Positions 24,939-33,785 of a stretch of 64,000 nt of DNA are shown one piece after another; the first letter of the stretch is position 1, and each line of letters opens with the position of its first letter. The notes beneath the pieces are model-generated. The model was not told the DNA's origin. It made no database searches and saw only the letters and a list, made by a program, of their open reading frames with translations. The stretch lies in NCBI GenBank assembly GCA_002499445.1, contig DALS01000013.1, positions 39,529 to 103,528 of the forward strand, in the 5' to 3' direction. The translations under genes and the position numbers were made by a program. Origin of the DNA: Methanosarcina sp. UBA293 (GTDB lineage: Archaea > Halobacteriota > Methanosarcinia > Methanosarcinales > Methanosarcinaceae).

Positions 24939-25613
24939 TTATTTTACAGTGATGGTCATTTGCATTTTTGGATATCCTTTTACACTGAAATTGTAGCTTC
25001 CGGATTCCTTGAATGTGTGCTTCAGGGTATCTCCATATACAAGCCTTTGATCCTCGAAAAGACGCTCCCTGCTGGTCAGGATAAGCACACTGGACTCCTG
25101 GTAGTTTCTCCACACAACTGTATCTCCGACATTGATTTTCAGGCTTGAAGGAATCATAAGGTAATCCTTAAGCCTTACAAGGTGTGTTGTAGCTGTGGTT
25201 TCGTTAGGCTGTGCGATTCCAGTAGGCTGTGCGGTGTCGGCTCTTTTTCCTTCTTCCGTTTGTCTTATCCCAGGTTCTTTCTCAATTTTCGAAATTCCAG
25301 TTTCTTCCGGTGTCTCCACCTCTCCTTGGGTTTCTGTTTCCGTTTCTGTTTCTGTCGGTGTTTCAAGTTCTTTCTGTGATTGTGTTTCTTCCTGTGTCCA
25401 CATTTCTCCTTCAGTTTCAGTCTCTTTCTGTGTCCACGTTTCTCCATGTATTCCTATGGGTGTTTTCACTTCTCTTGGTCTTTGCGCACCCCCTGAACTG
25501 CCGCCTGCCTCCCTATCTTCTCTCTTATTTTTCTCCTCATCTTCAGAACTCAGACAGCCTAAATTTATTACTGACAGGACTATTAGAAGCAAAATTATTT
25601 TTTTTGTTACCAA
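24939..25613 (-). CDS. Lipoprotein with cupredoxin-like domain lacking copper ligands
   Basis: The signal sequence ends in a lipobox (VINLGC, Cys20), so the protein is probably lipid-anchored outside the cell. Residues about 25-140 are a Glu/Thr-rich linker with repeated TETE/TQKETE units. The last 85 residues form a beta-sandwich resembling cupredoxins (LKINVGDTVVWRN, then SGSYNFSVKGYPKMQMTITVK), but the type-1 copper His/Cys pattern is missing and only a Met near the end remains. It is paralogous to the protein at 26280-26837. The role is unknown. Confidence 0.7.
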   Translation of the reverse strand: MVTKKIILLLIVLSVINLGCLSSEDEEKNKREDREAGGSSGGAQRPREVKTPIGIHGETWTQKETETEGEMWTQEETQSQKELETPTETETETETQGEVETPEETGISKIEKEPGIRQTEEGKRADTAQPTGIAQPNETTATTHLVRLKDYLMIPSSLKINVGDTVVWRNYQESSVLILTSRERLFEDQRLVYGDTLKHTFKESGSYNFSVKGYPKMQMTITVK

Positions 25614-26029
25614 TTCCCTTCCCCTATTATTAACTTCCCTTTTGTATTCTCAGTTTAATATAAGCCATTTATAAATAATAACGCTTTCTTATAACAGTCC
25701 ATTAGGCCGGAGTATTTTTGAGACAAGGGCATGAATTTTGAGCGATAAATATCTGTTCTGATGTCATAATTCGGAATTAAATTCAGTGTTAATTTGCATA
25801 ATTTTTAAAGAAGATACTCAAGTTAAAGGCTCCAGTTGTAATACTAAGTTGCAAAACTAATTTTAATAAGTATAAAATCCTAAAATCCCGTTGGGGAGTA
25901 TAGGTCTCAAAGTCCATCAGGTGTATCCTGAGCTTCCTGAAAAATAGGCCTTTTAAGAAAGAATTCCAATGTATTTCCCAAAGTTAATTCTTCACAGACA
26001 CTAGAGATGCAAAATTAAGCTCATGCATG

Positions 26030-26085
26030 TCTGGAACCCATACACAATGTACGCTTCCAAATCCGGAACGTCAGCAGCAAACATT
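26030..26085 (+). pseudogene. Short relic of a disaggregatase-like gene
   Basis: The 25 bases at 26049-26073 are identical to 41553-41577 within the disaggregatase-like gene, encoding YASKSGTS in the same reading sense, and similarity extends loosely on both sides. The upstream and downstream parts of such a gene are absent here. Confidence 0.6.
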
Positions 26086-26150
26086 AAAAAAGGTAAAGAA
26101 AATAGATTTCTAGGAAATAAAAAGGTGAAGAAAATAGATTTCTAGGAAAT
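26086..26150. repeat. 32-33-bp tandem duplication
   Basis: AAAAAGGTAAAGAAAATAGA and the following TTTCTAGGAAAT occur twice head-to-tail (26086-26118 and 26119-26150) with one substitution. Confidence 0.85.
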
Positions 26151-26279
26151 TTATCGAGTTTCCTACAAAATCCACGTTTCTTACTTTTTAAACTTTCTAT
26201 GGAATGACAATAACTATTGGGTACTTCATCAAGTCGTTTTCCTGAAAACTTCTACCTTTCGGTTTTCATGAGCTATGTT

Positions 26280-26837
26280 TCAGGATTCAACCACACTAAC
26301 AGTGACATTCATCTTAGGCTGGCCAACAACGCTGAAGTGGTAGTCTCCGGTCTCGTTGAAGGTATAAGCAAAAGAACGCTTATATACAAGGTTTACATTC
26401 TCAAAGAGATTTTCTTCACTCACCAGTGTAAAGGCTCTCCTCGGTTTATCCTGCATATTTAGCCAGGCAACGGTCTCTCCCTTTTTTATTTCGAGACTTG
26501 AGGTACTTGCTCTGTAATAATCTAGTCTTATGGTATAAGGAGTCTGTTTAATGTCAGGAGTTGAGATCCTGATTGTCCCATCAGTTTCATTTTCTTTCAA
26601 AGTTACATTTTCTGCCGATGTTTCGGGTTCTACAGCAGTCATATTTTTTTTAGGTGATTCAGTTTCTGCGGCAGTTATGTTTTCTTCTGGTGTTTCCACA
26701 ACAGTTATATTTTCCACGGGAGTTACAGTTTCTTCAGGGGTTGCATTTCCCTCTGGTGAAGGTTGTTCGTTCCCTGTGCATCCCGAGAGTAAAACGACGC
26801 CGAATATAAGAAGCAGCACAATTATCTTTGATTTCAT
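26280..26837 (-). CDS. Lipoprotein with cupredoxin-like domain lacking copper ligands
   Basis: Paralogue of 24939-25613. The lipobox is LLSGC (Cys20 when ATG 26837 is used), then an Ala/Thr/Glu/Asn linker with repeated (P/S)EENIT-type units and several N-glycosylation sequons, and a C-terminal beta-sandwich (SLEIKKGETVAWLNMQ, then ETGDYHFSVVGQPKMNVTV). No Cys/His copper site is present. ATG at 26837 follows GTGGGG; a frame extension to 26900 lacks a signal-peptide context. The two genes suggest a duplicated surface-anchored sandwich domain with diverged linkers. Confidence 0.7.
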   Translation of the reverse strand: MKSKIIVLLLIFGVVLLSGCTGNEQPSPEGNATPEETVTPVENITVVETPEENITAAETESPKKNMTAVEPETSAENVTLKENETDGTIRISTPDIKQTPYTIRLDYYRASTSSLEIKKGETVAWLNMQDKPRRAFTLVSEENLFENVNLVYKRSFAYTFNETGDYHFSVVGQPKMNVTVSVVES

Positions 26838-27278
26838 TTTATTCCCCACATCTTGAGATTGTGAAATTTCGGAAATTAATAATTTAACTCGAAGTTTCAA
26901 GCAATTTTTAAGCTATATCCTTGAAGCTTAACCGTTTGTATTTAATTGACCTATATTGATTTTTATATGGTTGATTGCTTTGCAACATTGTAATTCTTTT
27001 TAAAGGGCATTTTGAATCTTATTTTTCATTTTTCAAGATGGTTTGTACATATATGCCTTTTACATATGTCCCTTACATATGTCTTTTACATTTTTCAAAT
27101 TATTATTACTTCTTTTAATAAACGCCCCATTAAAACTCCGAAGTTCCCTTCCACACTTCCCAGTAACTCAAGTTTAACTTATTAATACTTTTAACATCTT
27201 ACTCTGATATAAAGTATTTGCAGCTAAGCATTAATTACGAGATAATTAGCATCAATTATGAGATCTAACAAGCCCTGA
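26838..27278. other. Intergenic region with short ACATATG-type repeats
   Basis: An AT-rich spacer. CATATATGCC/CATATGTCCC/CATATGTC-like units repeat at about 27047-27083. No gene is seen. Confidence 0.35.
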
Positions 27279-28559
27279 TCAAATGGCGTTCCACAAAAGT
27301 AAAGCAAGAGTCCCAATAACCGCAATTATCCCGAAATTGTTCCTTGAATGAGTGAAAAGGCTGGAAGAACCGGAGATTTTCGAAAGCAAAATCTTGTTAA
27401 CTGTGCTAATCAAGCTTGCAAGCACTGCGGTGTTCGCTGCGGTCGCATAAGAGATATTTTCACTTACAGCCAGTAATGTTACTGAAACTATTACTCCCGA
27501 ACTACTCACAAGAGCTCCAAGGGCAGTGGCATAAATTCCAGCAGTTCCTGCGATCTTGTAGGCAAAGCTTCCTATTATGAGGATGAGGGTAAAAGCAACA
27601 CCGAATTTAAATGCCTGTCTAAGTGAGAAAGGAGATTCAATTTTAAGTTCTCCTCCATCTATTGGGCAGAATTTTTTATTGTGTCTGAGAGCTATTACTA
27701 TAGAAACAAGGATAATTACTGCCTGGGGAGGAAGCATATAAAGGGTTGTCTGGCCAGACGGGTCAACTATAAGGGCTAATACAAGATTTCGAATAAGCAT
27801 AGAAATATTGCAGAGCAAGATTCCGGTAAGTACAGGATCGACCATTTCTTCTGCACGCTTTGAGAGGCCTGCAAGTGCAACTGTCGTAGCTTCACTACTT
27901 ACAAAGCCTCCCACGAAACCTGAATAGTTTATTCCGCGCTTCGTGCCGAACTTTCTCAGGAGCATGTAGCTTAAAAAGCTGATAAGTGAAACAAGAATCA
28001 CAATAAGGATTGCAGACCTGAGATTTATAACCCCGAAAAATTCTCTGTCTGGCATCACGGGATAGAGTATAAAAGCCACAGCTAGGAACTGTATGGCATT
28101 GTATAGTTCCTCTTTTGTCAGGCTTCCTGCAAACTGGTGAAGAGGCTTCTTTTGAATCAGAAGAAAAGCCACTACTATTGAAGAGGTTATAGCAAAAGGG
28201 CCGTAGTTATAGCCCACAAGAACTCCCATCACAAAAATGAAAAAGAGGCTTATAGGGCTGGTAACACCGATCCGTTTGAAAAGAAAGATCTTGGCATAGG
28301 TGATTATGGAACAAATCGCTCCAAAAAAGAGTGCAGCTACGTAGACAAAACCCACTCCTGTTGCCTCGCTTACAAAAGCGATTAACATGCCTGTTATGCA
28401 GGTTATGCTATACGTTCTTACACCGGCAAAAATTTCATGTTCTGCGGTTCTATGCTCCCTTTCTATACCTACCATTATCCCTATCAGAAAGGCTATGGCC
28501 AGCTTTTTCATGAAATCTAGAAATACCGGATCGAAACCGAAATCTTCAATAGTGCCCAT
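27279..28559 (-). CDS. MgtC/SapB and DUF4010 domain membrane protein
   Basis: Polytopic membrane protein of 426 residues with about 11 hydrophobic helices. The N-terminal third is MgtC/SapB-like (AIAFLIGIMVGIEREHR, then GVRTYSITCITGMLIA), and the C-terminal half matches DUF4010 (GFVGGFVSSEATTVALAGLS, then ALGALVSSSGVIVSVTLLA). Fusions of this type are common in archaea and bacteria, and a transport or ion-homeostasis role is suspected but unproven. It is a single gene with long spacers on both sides. Confidence 0.82.
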   Translation of the reverse strand: MGTIEDFGFDPVFLDFMKKLAIAFLIGIMVGIEREHRTAEHEIFAGVRTYSITCITGMLIAFVSEATGVGFVYVAALFFGAICSIITYAKIFLFKRIGVTSPISLFFIFVMGVLVGYNYGPFAITSSIVVAFLLIQKKPLHQFAGSLTKEELYNAIQFLAVAFILYPVMPDREFFGVINLRSAILIVILVSLISFLSYMLLRKFGTKRGINYSGFVGGFVSSEATTVALAGLSKRAEEMVDPVLTGILLCNISMLIRNLVLALIVDPSGQTTLYMLPPQAVIILVSIVIALRHNKKFCPIDGGELKIESPFSLRQAFKFGVAFTLILIIGSFAYKIAGTAGIYATALGALVSSSGVIVSVTLLAVSENISYATAANTAVLASLISTVNKILLSKISGSSSLFTHSRNNFGIIAVIGTLALLLWNAI

Positions 28560-29192
28560 AGCTCACCCCTTGATTTTTGAGTCTGTAAAGTCCGAGCCCA
28601 GTTCTAAGAATTCTCTCTTTAAAACTGTTTTAGATAGTTTCTCTACAAAGCCTTTATTTAAATGCTGTCTATCCATTTGCTCCGACTCTTCACTTTATTC
28701 TATTATTAGTGACAGTTCTGTAATTCGCAACCTTAGAAGCGTTTTTGATTGTACATGAGCTTTGTTTTTATGCTAGTAAAGTAATAAAGGCAAGTGAATA
28801 GATGCGAGTGATAAAGGTAAATAATTACAAGCAGTAAAATTGCCAGTAATAAAGTAATATTAGTAAAATCACTGGTAGTAAAGTAGTAATTCTAAGAAAT
28901 ATTATTCTTTTCTGCAAAATGAATTAGATGAGTCAAGTTAAAATAAAATACTTATATAGTAAGTATGTTCCTTGTAATGAATATAGCCCCCCAAAAAGAA
29001 GAAATCTCAGGATTTATCGACCTGTATTTATATATTTACAGTTATTCCTAAATCTGAGAAATGTTCCTACAGGCAATTCTACACCTTAGAAAACTTGCTA
29101 AACCTGACTAAGCTGGATTATAGATTGAGGTTTATAGATCGAAGTTTTGATTGAATCTGACTATTTGTTTTGCTGTTATTGAACCTGAATAT
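28560..29192. other. Intergenic region of 633 bp
   Basis: It holds AGTAAA/AGTAATAAAG-like degenerate repeats near 28775-28895, a TATA-like CTTATATAG at 28951-28959 and a segment TTAGATAGTTTCTCTACAAAGCC (about 28631-28653) that resembles the end of the inverted-repeat element near 46207-46226. No convincing gene is present. Confidence 0.4.
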
Positions 29193-29849
29193 TTATACCT
29201 CTACAAATTCAACTTCAATGGGTTTACCTTCTGTTTCTTCAAGCTTGATAAGGGCACAGGAACCTTTACAGGCTTCGCCTGGATTTATCACTACAGTCTT
29301 TCCTACCTGCTCCATGCCTTTTGCCTCATGGATGTGACCGCAGACGATCAGATCAACCCTGTCAACGAATTTCTGAATGGCCTTGCTGCCCACGTGCCCG
29401 AAAGGGAGTTCATCCCTTGCACCGTGAGGAGGGGCATGAGTCAGAAGTACTATGGTTCCGCACTCATCTGTATTTTCGGCAGAGCAGACCATTCCTTGGA
29501 GAGTTTTTTCAATTTCTTCTTCTGATAACTCAAACGGTGTGTTGAAAGGGGTAGGATTTGAACCACCTAGGCCTATAAACCTGATTTTTCCTATTTGTTC
29601 GGTTTTTCCGTGCAGGTTTATAGCCTTTGAGGTATCAAGGGCTTCTAGGATGCTTCTCTGGTCGCAGTTTCCAGGAATTGCAAGCACTGGTCTGTCAAAC
29701 ATTTCCATCAATTCTTCGACCTTTTCGTCGGGCCCGAAATCGGTAATATCTCCGACAATAACTACAAGGTCAAAATCCCCTGCCTTTTCCATCATTTCCG
29801 TTATCTTCGAATAATCCCCGTGGGGATCTGAAATAGCTAATATCTTCAT
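29193..29849 (-). CDS. Calcineurin-like metallophosphoesterase
   Basis: Small metallophosphoesterase of 218 residues with all five metal-binding blocks: DPHGD (residues 8-12), GDITD (about 33-37), GNCDQ (about 60-64), THAPPHG (about 135-141) and GHIHE (about 171-175). It is probably an MJ0936/YfcE-type phosphodiesterase acting on a soluble substrate. There is no signal peptide, so it is cytosolic. The gene stands alone and is divergent from trmY across a spacer containing the GATAAAACTTTTTCC repeat. Confidence 0.88.
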   Translation of the reverse strand: MKILAISDPHGDYSKITEMMEKAGDFDLVVIVGDITDFGPDEKVEELMEMFDRPVLAIPGNCDQRSILEALDTSKAINLHGKTEQIGKIRFIGLGGSNPTPFNTPFELSEEEIEKTLQGMVCSAENTDECGTIVLLTHAPPHGARDELPFGHVGSKAIQKFVDRVDLIVCGHIHEAKGMEQVGKTVVINPGEACKGSCALIKLEETEGKPIEVEFVEV

Positions 29850-29947
29850 CCTTATCCGGTCCTATTCGTAACTGTCAGTAAGGCTCTATTTTTCGTGTTT
29901 ATTTATAGAAGTCTTATTATTCAAGATTATTCGAAAAGCTGTTGTCA

Positions 29948-30015
29948 TATTGGATTTTTTTGATAAAACTTTTTCCCAAAAAGGTTTTTTGATAAAACTT
30001 TTTCCTAAAAAGTTT
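29948..30015. repeat. Duplicated Methanosarcina-type GATAAAACTTTTT repeat
   Basis: Two copies of TTTTGATAAAACTTTTTCC(C/T)AAAAAG are separated by a few bases, and each can fold into an AAACTTTTT/AAAAAGTTT hairpin. A related element lies at 45200-45233 in another intergenic gap, so this is a dispersed repeat. Confidence 0.75.
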
Positions 30016-30055
30016 TGCATACATGTTTTATATTCCTTGTGTAAATATAGTGCCC

Positions 30056-30691
30056 ATGCGCGATATTGTTATTATAGGGCATAAGGCAAAGACAAGCGGT
30101 GATTTTTCTTTAAATGACCTTCCAGGTTCTGCTGGAAGAATAGATATCCTCTGCCGCTGCGTGAGTTCTGCCCTCTTTCTATCATTTGGAATGCGCAGGG
30201 ATGTAAATGTACACCTGCTTCTTCTTGGAGAACCAGGTCCCGGAAAAATCATCAGGTTTGAAGGGCTTCACCTGAGATACCTCAACCCGGACGAACGGAG
30301 CAGCGGTTCGCTTATCCAGAAAGCCCTTCAAAAGAATACAACCGAACAGGATATCCGTTCCACTCCAGGCGTCTGGATTCGAAGGGGAGACCTTGGTTCT
30401 CTACTCTCGAAGTTTGAGGGCCGTACCCTGCTCTACCTGAGAGAGGATGGAGAAGATATCAGGACACTTGCTGGTGAAATCCGGGACCCGGTCTTCATCC
30501 TTGGGGATCATGTAGGAGTTACCGAAGAAGAGGAAGAACAGCTCCTTAAGGCAGGGGCGAAAATTATTTCGGTTGGCCCTCTTTCCCTTCATTCTAATCA
30601 CTGCATCACCCTTATTCACAGTGAACTGGATAGAGCTGAAGCTGGAAGGGGTGAACTCTCTGGAGAAGCCGACCGAATGGTCGAGGATTAA
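30056..30691 (+). CDS. trmY: tRNA (pseudouridine54-N1)-methyltransferase TrmY
   Basis: TrmY (SPOUT family, former DUF358) methylates N1 of pseudouridine 54 in archaeal tRNA. The family N-terminus MRDIVIIGHKAKTSGDFSLNDLPG, the central RFEGLHLRYLNPDERS and the SAM-binding knot region FILGDHVGVTEEE, then ISVGPLSLHSNHCITLIH, are all present. The start is ATG at 30056: a TATA element (TTTTATATT, 30026-30034) lies 26 nt upstream, giving a leaderless mRNA, so the earlier in-frame ATG at 30023 is excluded. Pus10, which makes the substrate pseudouridine 54, is encoded next. Confidence 0.93.
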   Translation: MRDIVIIGHKAKTSGDFSLNDLPGSAGRIDILCRCVSSALFLSFGMRRDVNVHLLLLGEPGPGKIIRFEGLHLRYLNPDERSSGSLIQKALQKNTTEQDIRSTPGVWIRRGDLGSLLSKFEGRTLLYLREDGEDIRTLAGEIRDPVFILGDHVGVTEEEEEQLLKAGAKIISVGPLSLHSNHCITLIHSELDRAEAGRGELSGEADRMVED

Positions 30692-31096
30692 GTTAAATTC
30701 AGAATTTAGCTACGATCAGGCCTGAAACGAAAACAAGAGTTGTTAAAATCTGGACTGAGATGAAAATAGGGATGGCTAAAGTTGGGTTAAACTGAGAAAC
30801 AGGGATTAAATTGAAAACTGGAATCTATAATCATTATTGGGATTCAATTCCTGAGTTGTTTCAATACAAAAAGTTATATCCAATTTCCCTGTATTTGAAT
30901 AGGAATTTACCAGGATACACTTCCCGGAGATTTTAAGTCAATCATCTTTACCAATATTTTAAGTCAAACCCTTATCCAATATTTTAAATGAATCCCCTTA
31001 TCCAGTACTTATCTCTAGTTTACTGATCATCCCTAACCTGCTGATCACTCACTCAGGTCTATTTCCCGAATAAAGAGCTAAAGAATGTGAAAGAAA
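30692..31096. other. Intergenic region with three 25-bp tandem repeats
   Basis: The 405-bp spacer between trmY and pus10 contains the repeats at 30930-31005 and a near-duplicated CTGATCA segment at about 31023-31050. No gene is seen. Confidence 0.5.
30930..31005. repeat. Three tandem copies of a 25-26-bp unit
   Basis: ATTTTAAGTCAA followed by CCTTATCCAAT-like sequence repeats at 30930-30955, 30956-30980 and 30981-31005, with increasing divergence toward the right. Confidence 0.85.
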
Positions 31097-32392
31097 ATGG
31101 ATATATTTGAGATTTCAAAGAAGATTCTGCATGAAGGTCCTGTATGTGATAATTGTCTAGGCCGTCAGTTTGCAAAGCTGTCTACAGGTCTGAGCAACAG
31201 AGAACGCGGGCAAGCTTTGAAACTTGCTCTGGTCCTTGAAGGAGATCGGATTTATAAAACAGAAGACAATGATTCTCTTCTTAAGGAGCTTGCCCTTTGC
31301 AGTGTATTTGCAAGGAGGGCGCTTAGAATCGAGGGTGAAGACGAACAGTGCTGGGTTTGCCTTGACCAGTTCAAAAGACTGGACGAGTGGGCTGATGAAG
31401 CTGTAAAAGCTCTTGAAAACCTCGAATATTCAACATTCCTTGTAGGCACGAAGGTCAGCGGACTTCTAAGTGAAAACGAAGAGATCCTCTGGGCTGAGGT
31501 TGGGACTGCGTATGCCGAACAGCTTAAAACCGAGCTTAACAGGGAAATAGGCAAGCGAATAGCCGAAAAAGTCAAGAAAGATGTGGATTTTGAGAATCCT
31601 GATATTACAATCACCCTTGACCTTGCAAAAAACAAGCTTGAACTTCAGATCCGCTCGGTGTATATCTTAGGTCGATATCGCAAACTGATAAGAGGAATTC
31701 CTCAGACCCGCTGGCCGTGTAGAAAGTGCAAGGGCAAAGGCTGTAAAAATTGTGATTTCACAGGGAAACAGTATCAGGAATCGGTGGATGAACTTATAAA
31801 AGGACCTGTAGTTGAAGCTTTCCAGGCAACAGATACAGCTTTTCATGGTTCGGGCAGAGAAGATATCGACGCTTTGATGCTAGGTAGTGGCAGGCCTTTT
31901 ATAGTAGAAGCAAAGTCCCCTAAAAGGCGCAGCACAGACCTTGAAGTTCTCATGAGAAATATTAACGAAAAAGCTGCCGGAAAAGTTGAGGTTAGAGAGC
32001 TTGCTTTCGCCGAGAAAAATCAGATTGAGACTTTGAAAAGCTCAAAGGCGGATAAAACTTATAAGCTTAAAGTTACATTTAAAGAGCCTGTTTCGGAGGA
32101 AAAGCTTAAATCCAGCCTTGAGGCTTTAAATGACGCAGAGATTTCCCAGCAGACTCCAAGGCGTGTGGTTCACAGGCGTGCCGACCTTATCAGGAAAAGG
32201 CATGTGCATAGTATTAAGCTTGATGAACTGACAGACGAGGGTTATGCTTACATAACAGTAAACTGCGAAGGCGGACTGTACGTAAAAGAGCTAATTTCCG
32301 GAGATGAGGGCAGGACAAAACCGAGCCTTAGCGGGCTTTTAGGCATCCCTGCGCTTGTGGAAGACCTTGATGTAATCAATGTCGATATTTAA
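31097..32392 (+). CDS. pus10: tRNA pseudouridine synthase Pus10
   Basis: Archaeal Pus10 forms pseudouridine 54 (and 55) in tRNA. The zinc-binding cysteines are CDNCLGRQF (about residues 17-25) and CWVC (about 81-84), followed by a THUMP-like region (about 90-190). The catalytic core has GREDIDALMLGSGRPF with the active Asp (about 252-267), FIVEAKSP, and the C-terminal RRVVHRRADLIRKR and GGLYVKELISGDEGRT motifs. A second CxxC pair (CRKCKGKGCKNC, about 207-218) is also present. The length is normal at 431. It pairs functionally with TrmY upstream. Confidence 0.93.
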   Translation: MDIFEISKKILHEGPVCDNCLGRQFAKLSTGLSNRERGQALKLALVLEGDRIYKTEDNDSLLKELALCSVFARRALRIEGEDEQCWVCLDQFKRLDEWADEAVKALENLEYSTFLVGTKVSGLLSENEEILWAEVGTAYAEQLKTELNREIGKRIAEKVKKDVDFENPDITITLDLAKNKLELQIRSVYILGRYRKLIRGIPQTRWPCRKCKGKGCKNCDFTGKQYQESVDELIKGPVVEAFQATDTAFHGSGREDIDALMLGSGRPFIVEAKSPKRRSTDLEVLMRNINEKAAGKVEVRELAFAEKNQIETLKSSKADKTYKLKVTFKEPVSEEKLKSSLEALNDAEISQQTPRRVVHRRADLIRKRHVHSIKLDELTDEGYAYITVNCEGGLYVKELISGDEGRTKPSLSGLLGIPALVEDLDVINVDI

Positions 32393-32580
32393 GTTTAGTT
32401 TGAATAGATTTGTTCAAGCTGACTCAGGTTTATTGGTAAGACTCAGGTTTATTGGTAAGTTAGATCAGGAATAATTCTTATCTGACTGAACGTCTTATTT
32501 AAATAATATCCATCTTATCTAGAGAAAAACTGTATTATACTATAAACAAATTTATTGAGCATTCTAAGGAGGAACATGCG

Positions 32581-32871
32581 ATGACAAACTCCCACGGTGA
32601 AAAGCGCGGCACTAGGTACAAATTACAGAAGTCAGTTCGTGAAAGAGGAATTTCCCCTGTAAGCAAAGCAATTCAGGAATTCGAAGAAGGGCAGATGGTT
32701 CATATTGACATTGACCCAAGCGTTCAGAAAGGCATGCCCAATCCAAAGTTTCAGGGCTCTACTGGAAAGGTAATTGGACAGCGTGGCCGTTCATATGTTC
32801 TTGAGGTCCGCAACGGAAATGCTATGAAGGAAGTTATTTCCCGTCCTCAGCACCTCAAACCCCAGAAATAA
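32581..32871 (+). CDS. rpl21e: Large ribosomal subunit protein eL21 (L21e)
   Basis: A 96-residue ribosomal protein, recognisable from SHGEKRGTRYKL at the start, FEEGQMVHIDIDPSVQKGMP in the middle and KVIGQRGRSYVLEVRNG at the end. AAGGAGGAACATGCG supplies a strong ribosome binding site. In many archaea this gene is closely followed by rpoF; here a hairpin and about 560 bp intervene. Confidence 0.96.
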   Translation: MTNSHGEKRGTRYKLQKSVRERGISPVSKAIQEFEEGQMVHIDIDPSVQKGMPNPKFQGSTGKVIGQRGRSYVLEVRNGNAMKEVISRPQHLKPQK

Positions 32872-32885
32872 TTTCCTTTCCAGGC

Positions 32886-32910
32886 AGTTAGGTTTTACGA
32901 CCTAACCCCC
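32886..32910 (+). terminator. Hairpin terminator after rpl21e
   Basis: GTTAGGT and ACCTAAC form a perfect 7-bp stem with a TTTACG loop, followed by CCCCCTTTT. It lies 15 nt after the rpl21e stop. Confidence 0.65.
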
Positions 32911-33431
32911 TTTTATCTTAAGTTTACAGTTTGCAGGCTTTTACCGGAGGTTTGGGCTCCTGTCCAGAGTTTTTGGAGACTTGCAGGAGTAATAGCCTAT
33001 AATTGCCTGCAATTAATAATAGAAACTTAATGTCCCCTGGAAAACCTGCTAAAAAGCTAGGAGGGGATTTTAAGAAGCTGCTTTTAAAAATCTTGTCTTT
33101 CGTCCCTATATGGGGATATCTATAATTATATATCGTTTGTCAGACATATACCTGAGCCAAATCAGGATAAGATTATTCAGAACAATTTCAGATCATTATT
33201 AAATATGATCGAATTTCGTTGCTAACGACAATCTGGATAAGGCTTGGTGAGCTGCAAAGGATGCACAATTCTGAGTCTAATTCAGATTTTCGGATACAGA
33301 CAGGCAAAAATTTATCCGCAGCCAAGAGTTCCTGGAAAATTAAAGAGTAATCAGAAAAGATTATTCAGCAGGGAATGACAACTAATTACAGTTTTACTAT
33401 ATAATTTTAAGTAAAAAAAGAGTGTATTCCA
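32911..33431. other. Unusually long spacer between rpl21e and rpoF
   Basis: About 520 bp contain no recognisable gene. A TATA element (ACTATATAAT, about 33396-33405) lies about 30 nt before rpoF, so rpoF has its own promoter. Short TGCAGG/TTGCAGGAG repeats occur near 32932-32992. Confidence 0.45.
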
Positions 33432-33785
33432 ATGATAGTTAAGGAAGTCCTCAGTGAAGAATTACTGACTTTAGCCGAAGTCAGAGAACTACTTTCCAAC
33501 ATCGCTGAAGAACGCAGAGAGAAAGGGCTTGAAGTAGGATACGGATTTAGAAAAGCCCTGCACCATGCTGAACAGTTCGCAAAAGTCAGCGGAGAAGAAT
33601 CAAGAGAACTGATTAACAAGCTGCTAGAACTCGAAAAAATGAAGCCTGAAATCGCGGTCAGGATCGCAGATATTCTACCTCAGTCCAGAGACGAAATCCG
33701 ATCAATTTACGCTAAAGAAAAATATACTTTGAGTAACGAGGAACTAGATCAGATTCTTGATTATGTGTTGGAAACTATTGAATAA
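33432..33785 (+). CDS. rpoF: DNA-directed RNA polymerase subunit Rpo4 (Rpb4/F)
   Basis: Archaeal Rpb4 homologue that, with Rpo7, forms the polymerase stalk. The 117 residues show LSEELLTLAEVRELL, the GYGFRKALHHAEQFAKV helix and the C-terminal HRDC-like ILPQSRDEIRSIYAKEK segment. The length is typical. It is a member of the rpl21e-rpoF-DUF655-ksgA-hemK gene order conserved in archaea, here loosened by long spacers. Confidence 0.92.
   Translation: MIVKEVLSEELLTLAEVRELLSNIAEERREKGLEVGYGFRKALHHAEQFAKVSGEESRELINKLLELEKMKPEIAVRIADILPQSRDEIRSIYAKEKYTLSNEELDQILDYVLETIE

Larger units (their letters stand above)
25614..26279. other. Intergenic region with a disaggregatase-gene relic and a tandem repeat
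   Basis: The 666-bp stretch separates two paralogous lipoprotein genes. It contains a short relic related to the disaggregatase-like gene (about 26030-26085) followed by a 32-bp tandem duplication. No intact frame is visible. Confidence 0.5.

Noticed and set aside
25182..25674. Long plus-strand frames opposite the Glu/Thr-rich lipoprotein
   Set aside because: They are antisense shadows of a low-complexity coding region; the minus-strand frame has a lipobox and a conserved C-terminal domain.
28965..29051. A short frame after a TATA-like CTTATATAG
   Set aside because: The predicted transcript start (about 28980) falls after its ATG codons, and the peptide is only 28 residues with no recognisable feature.
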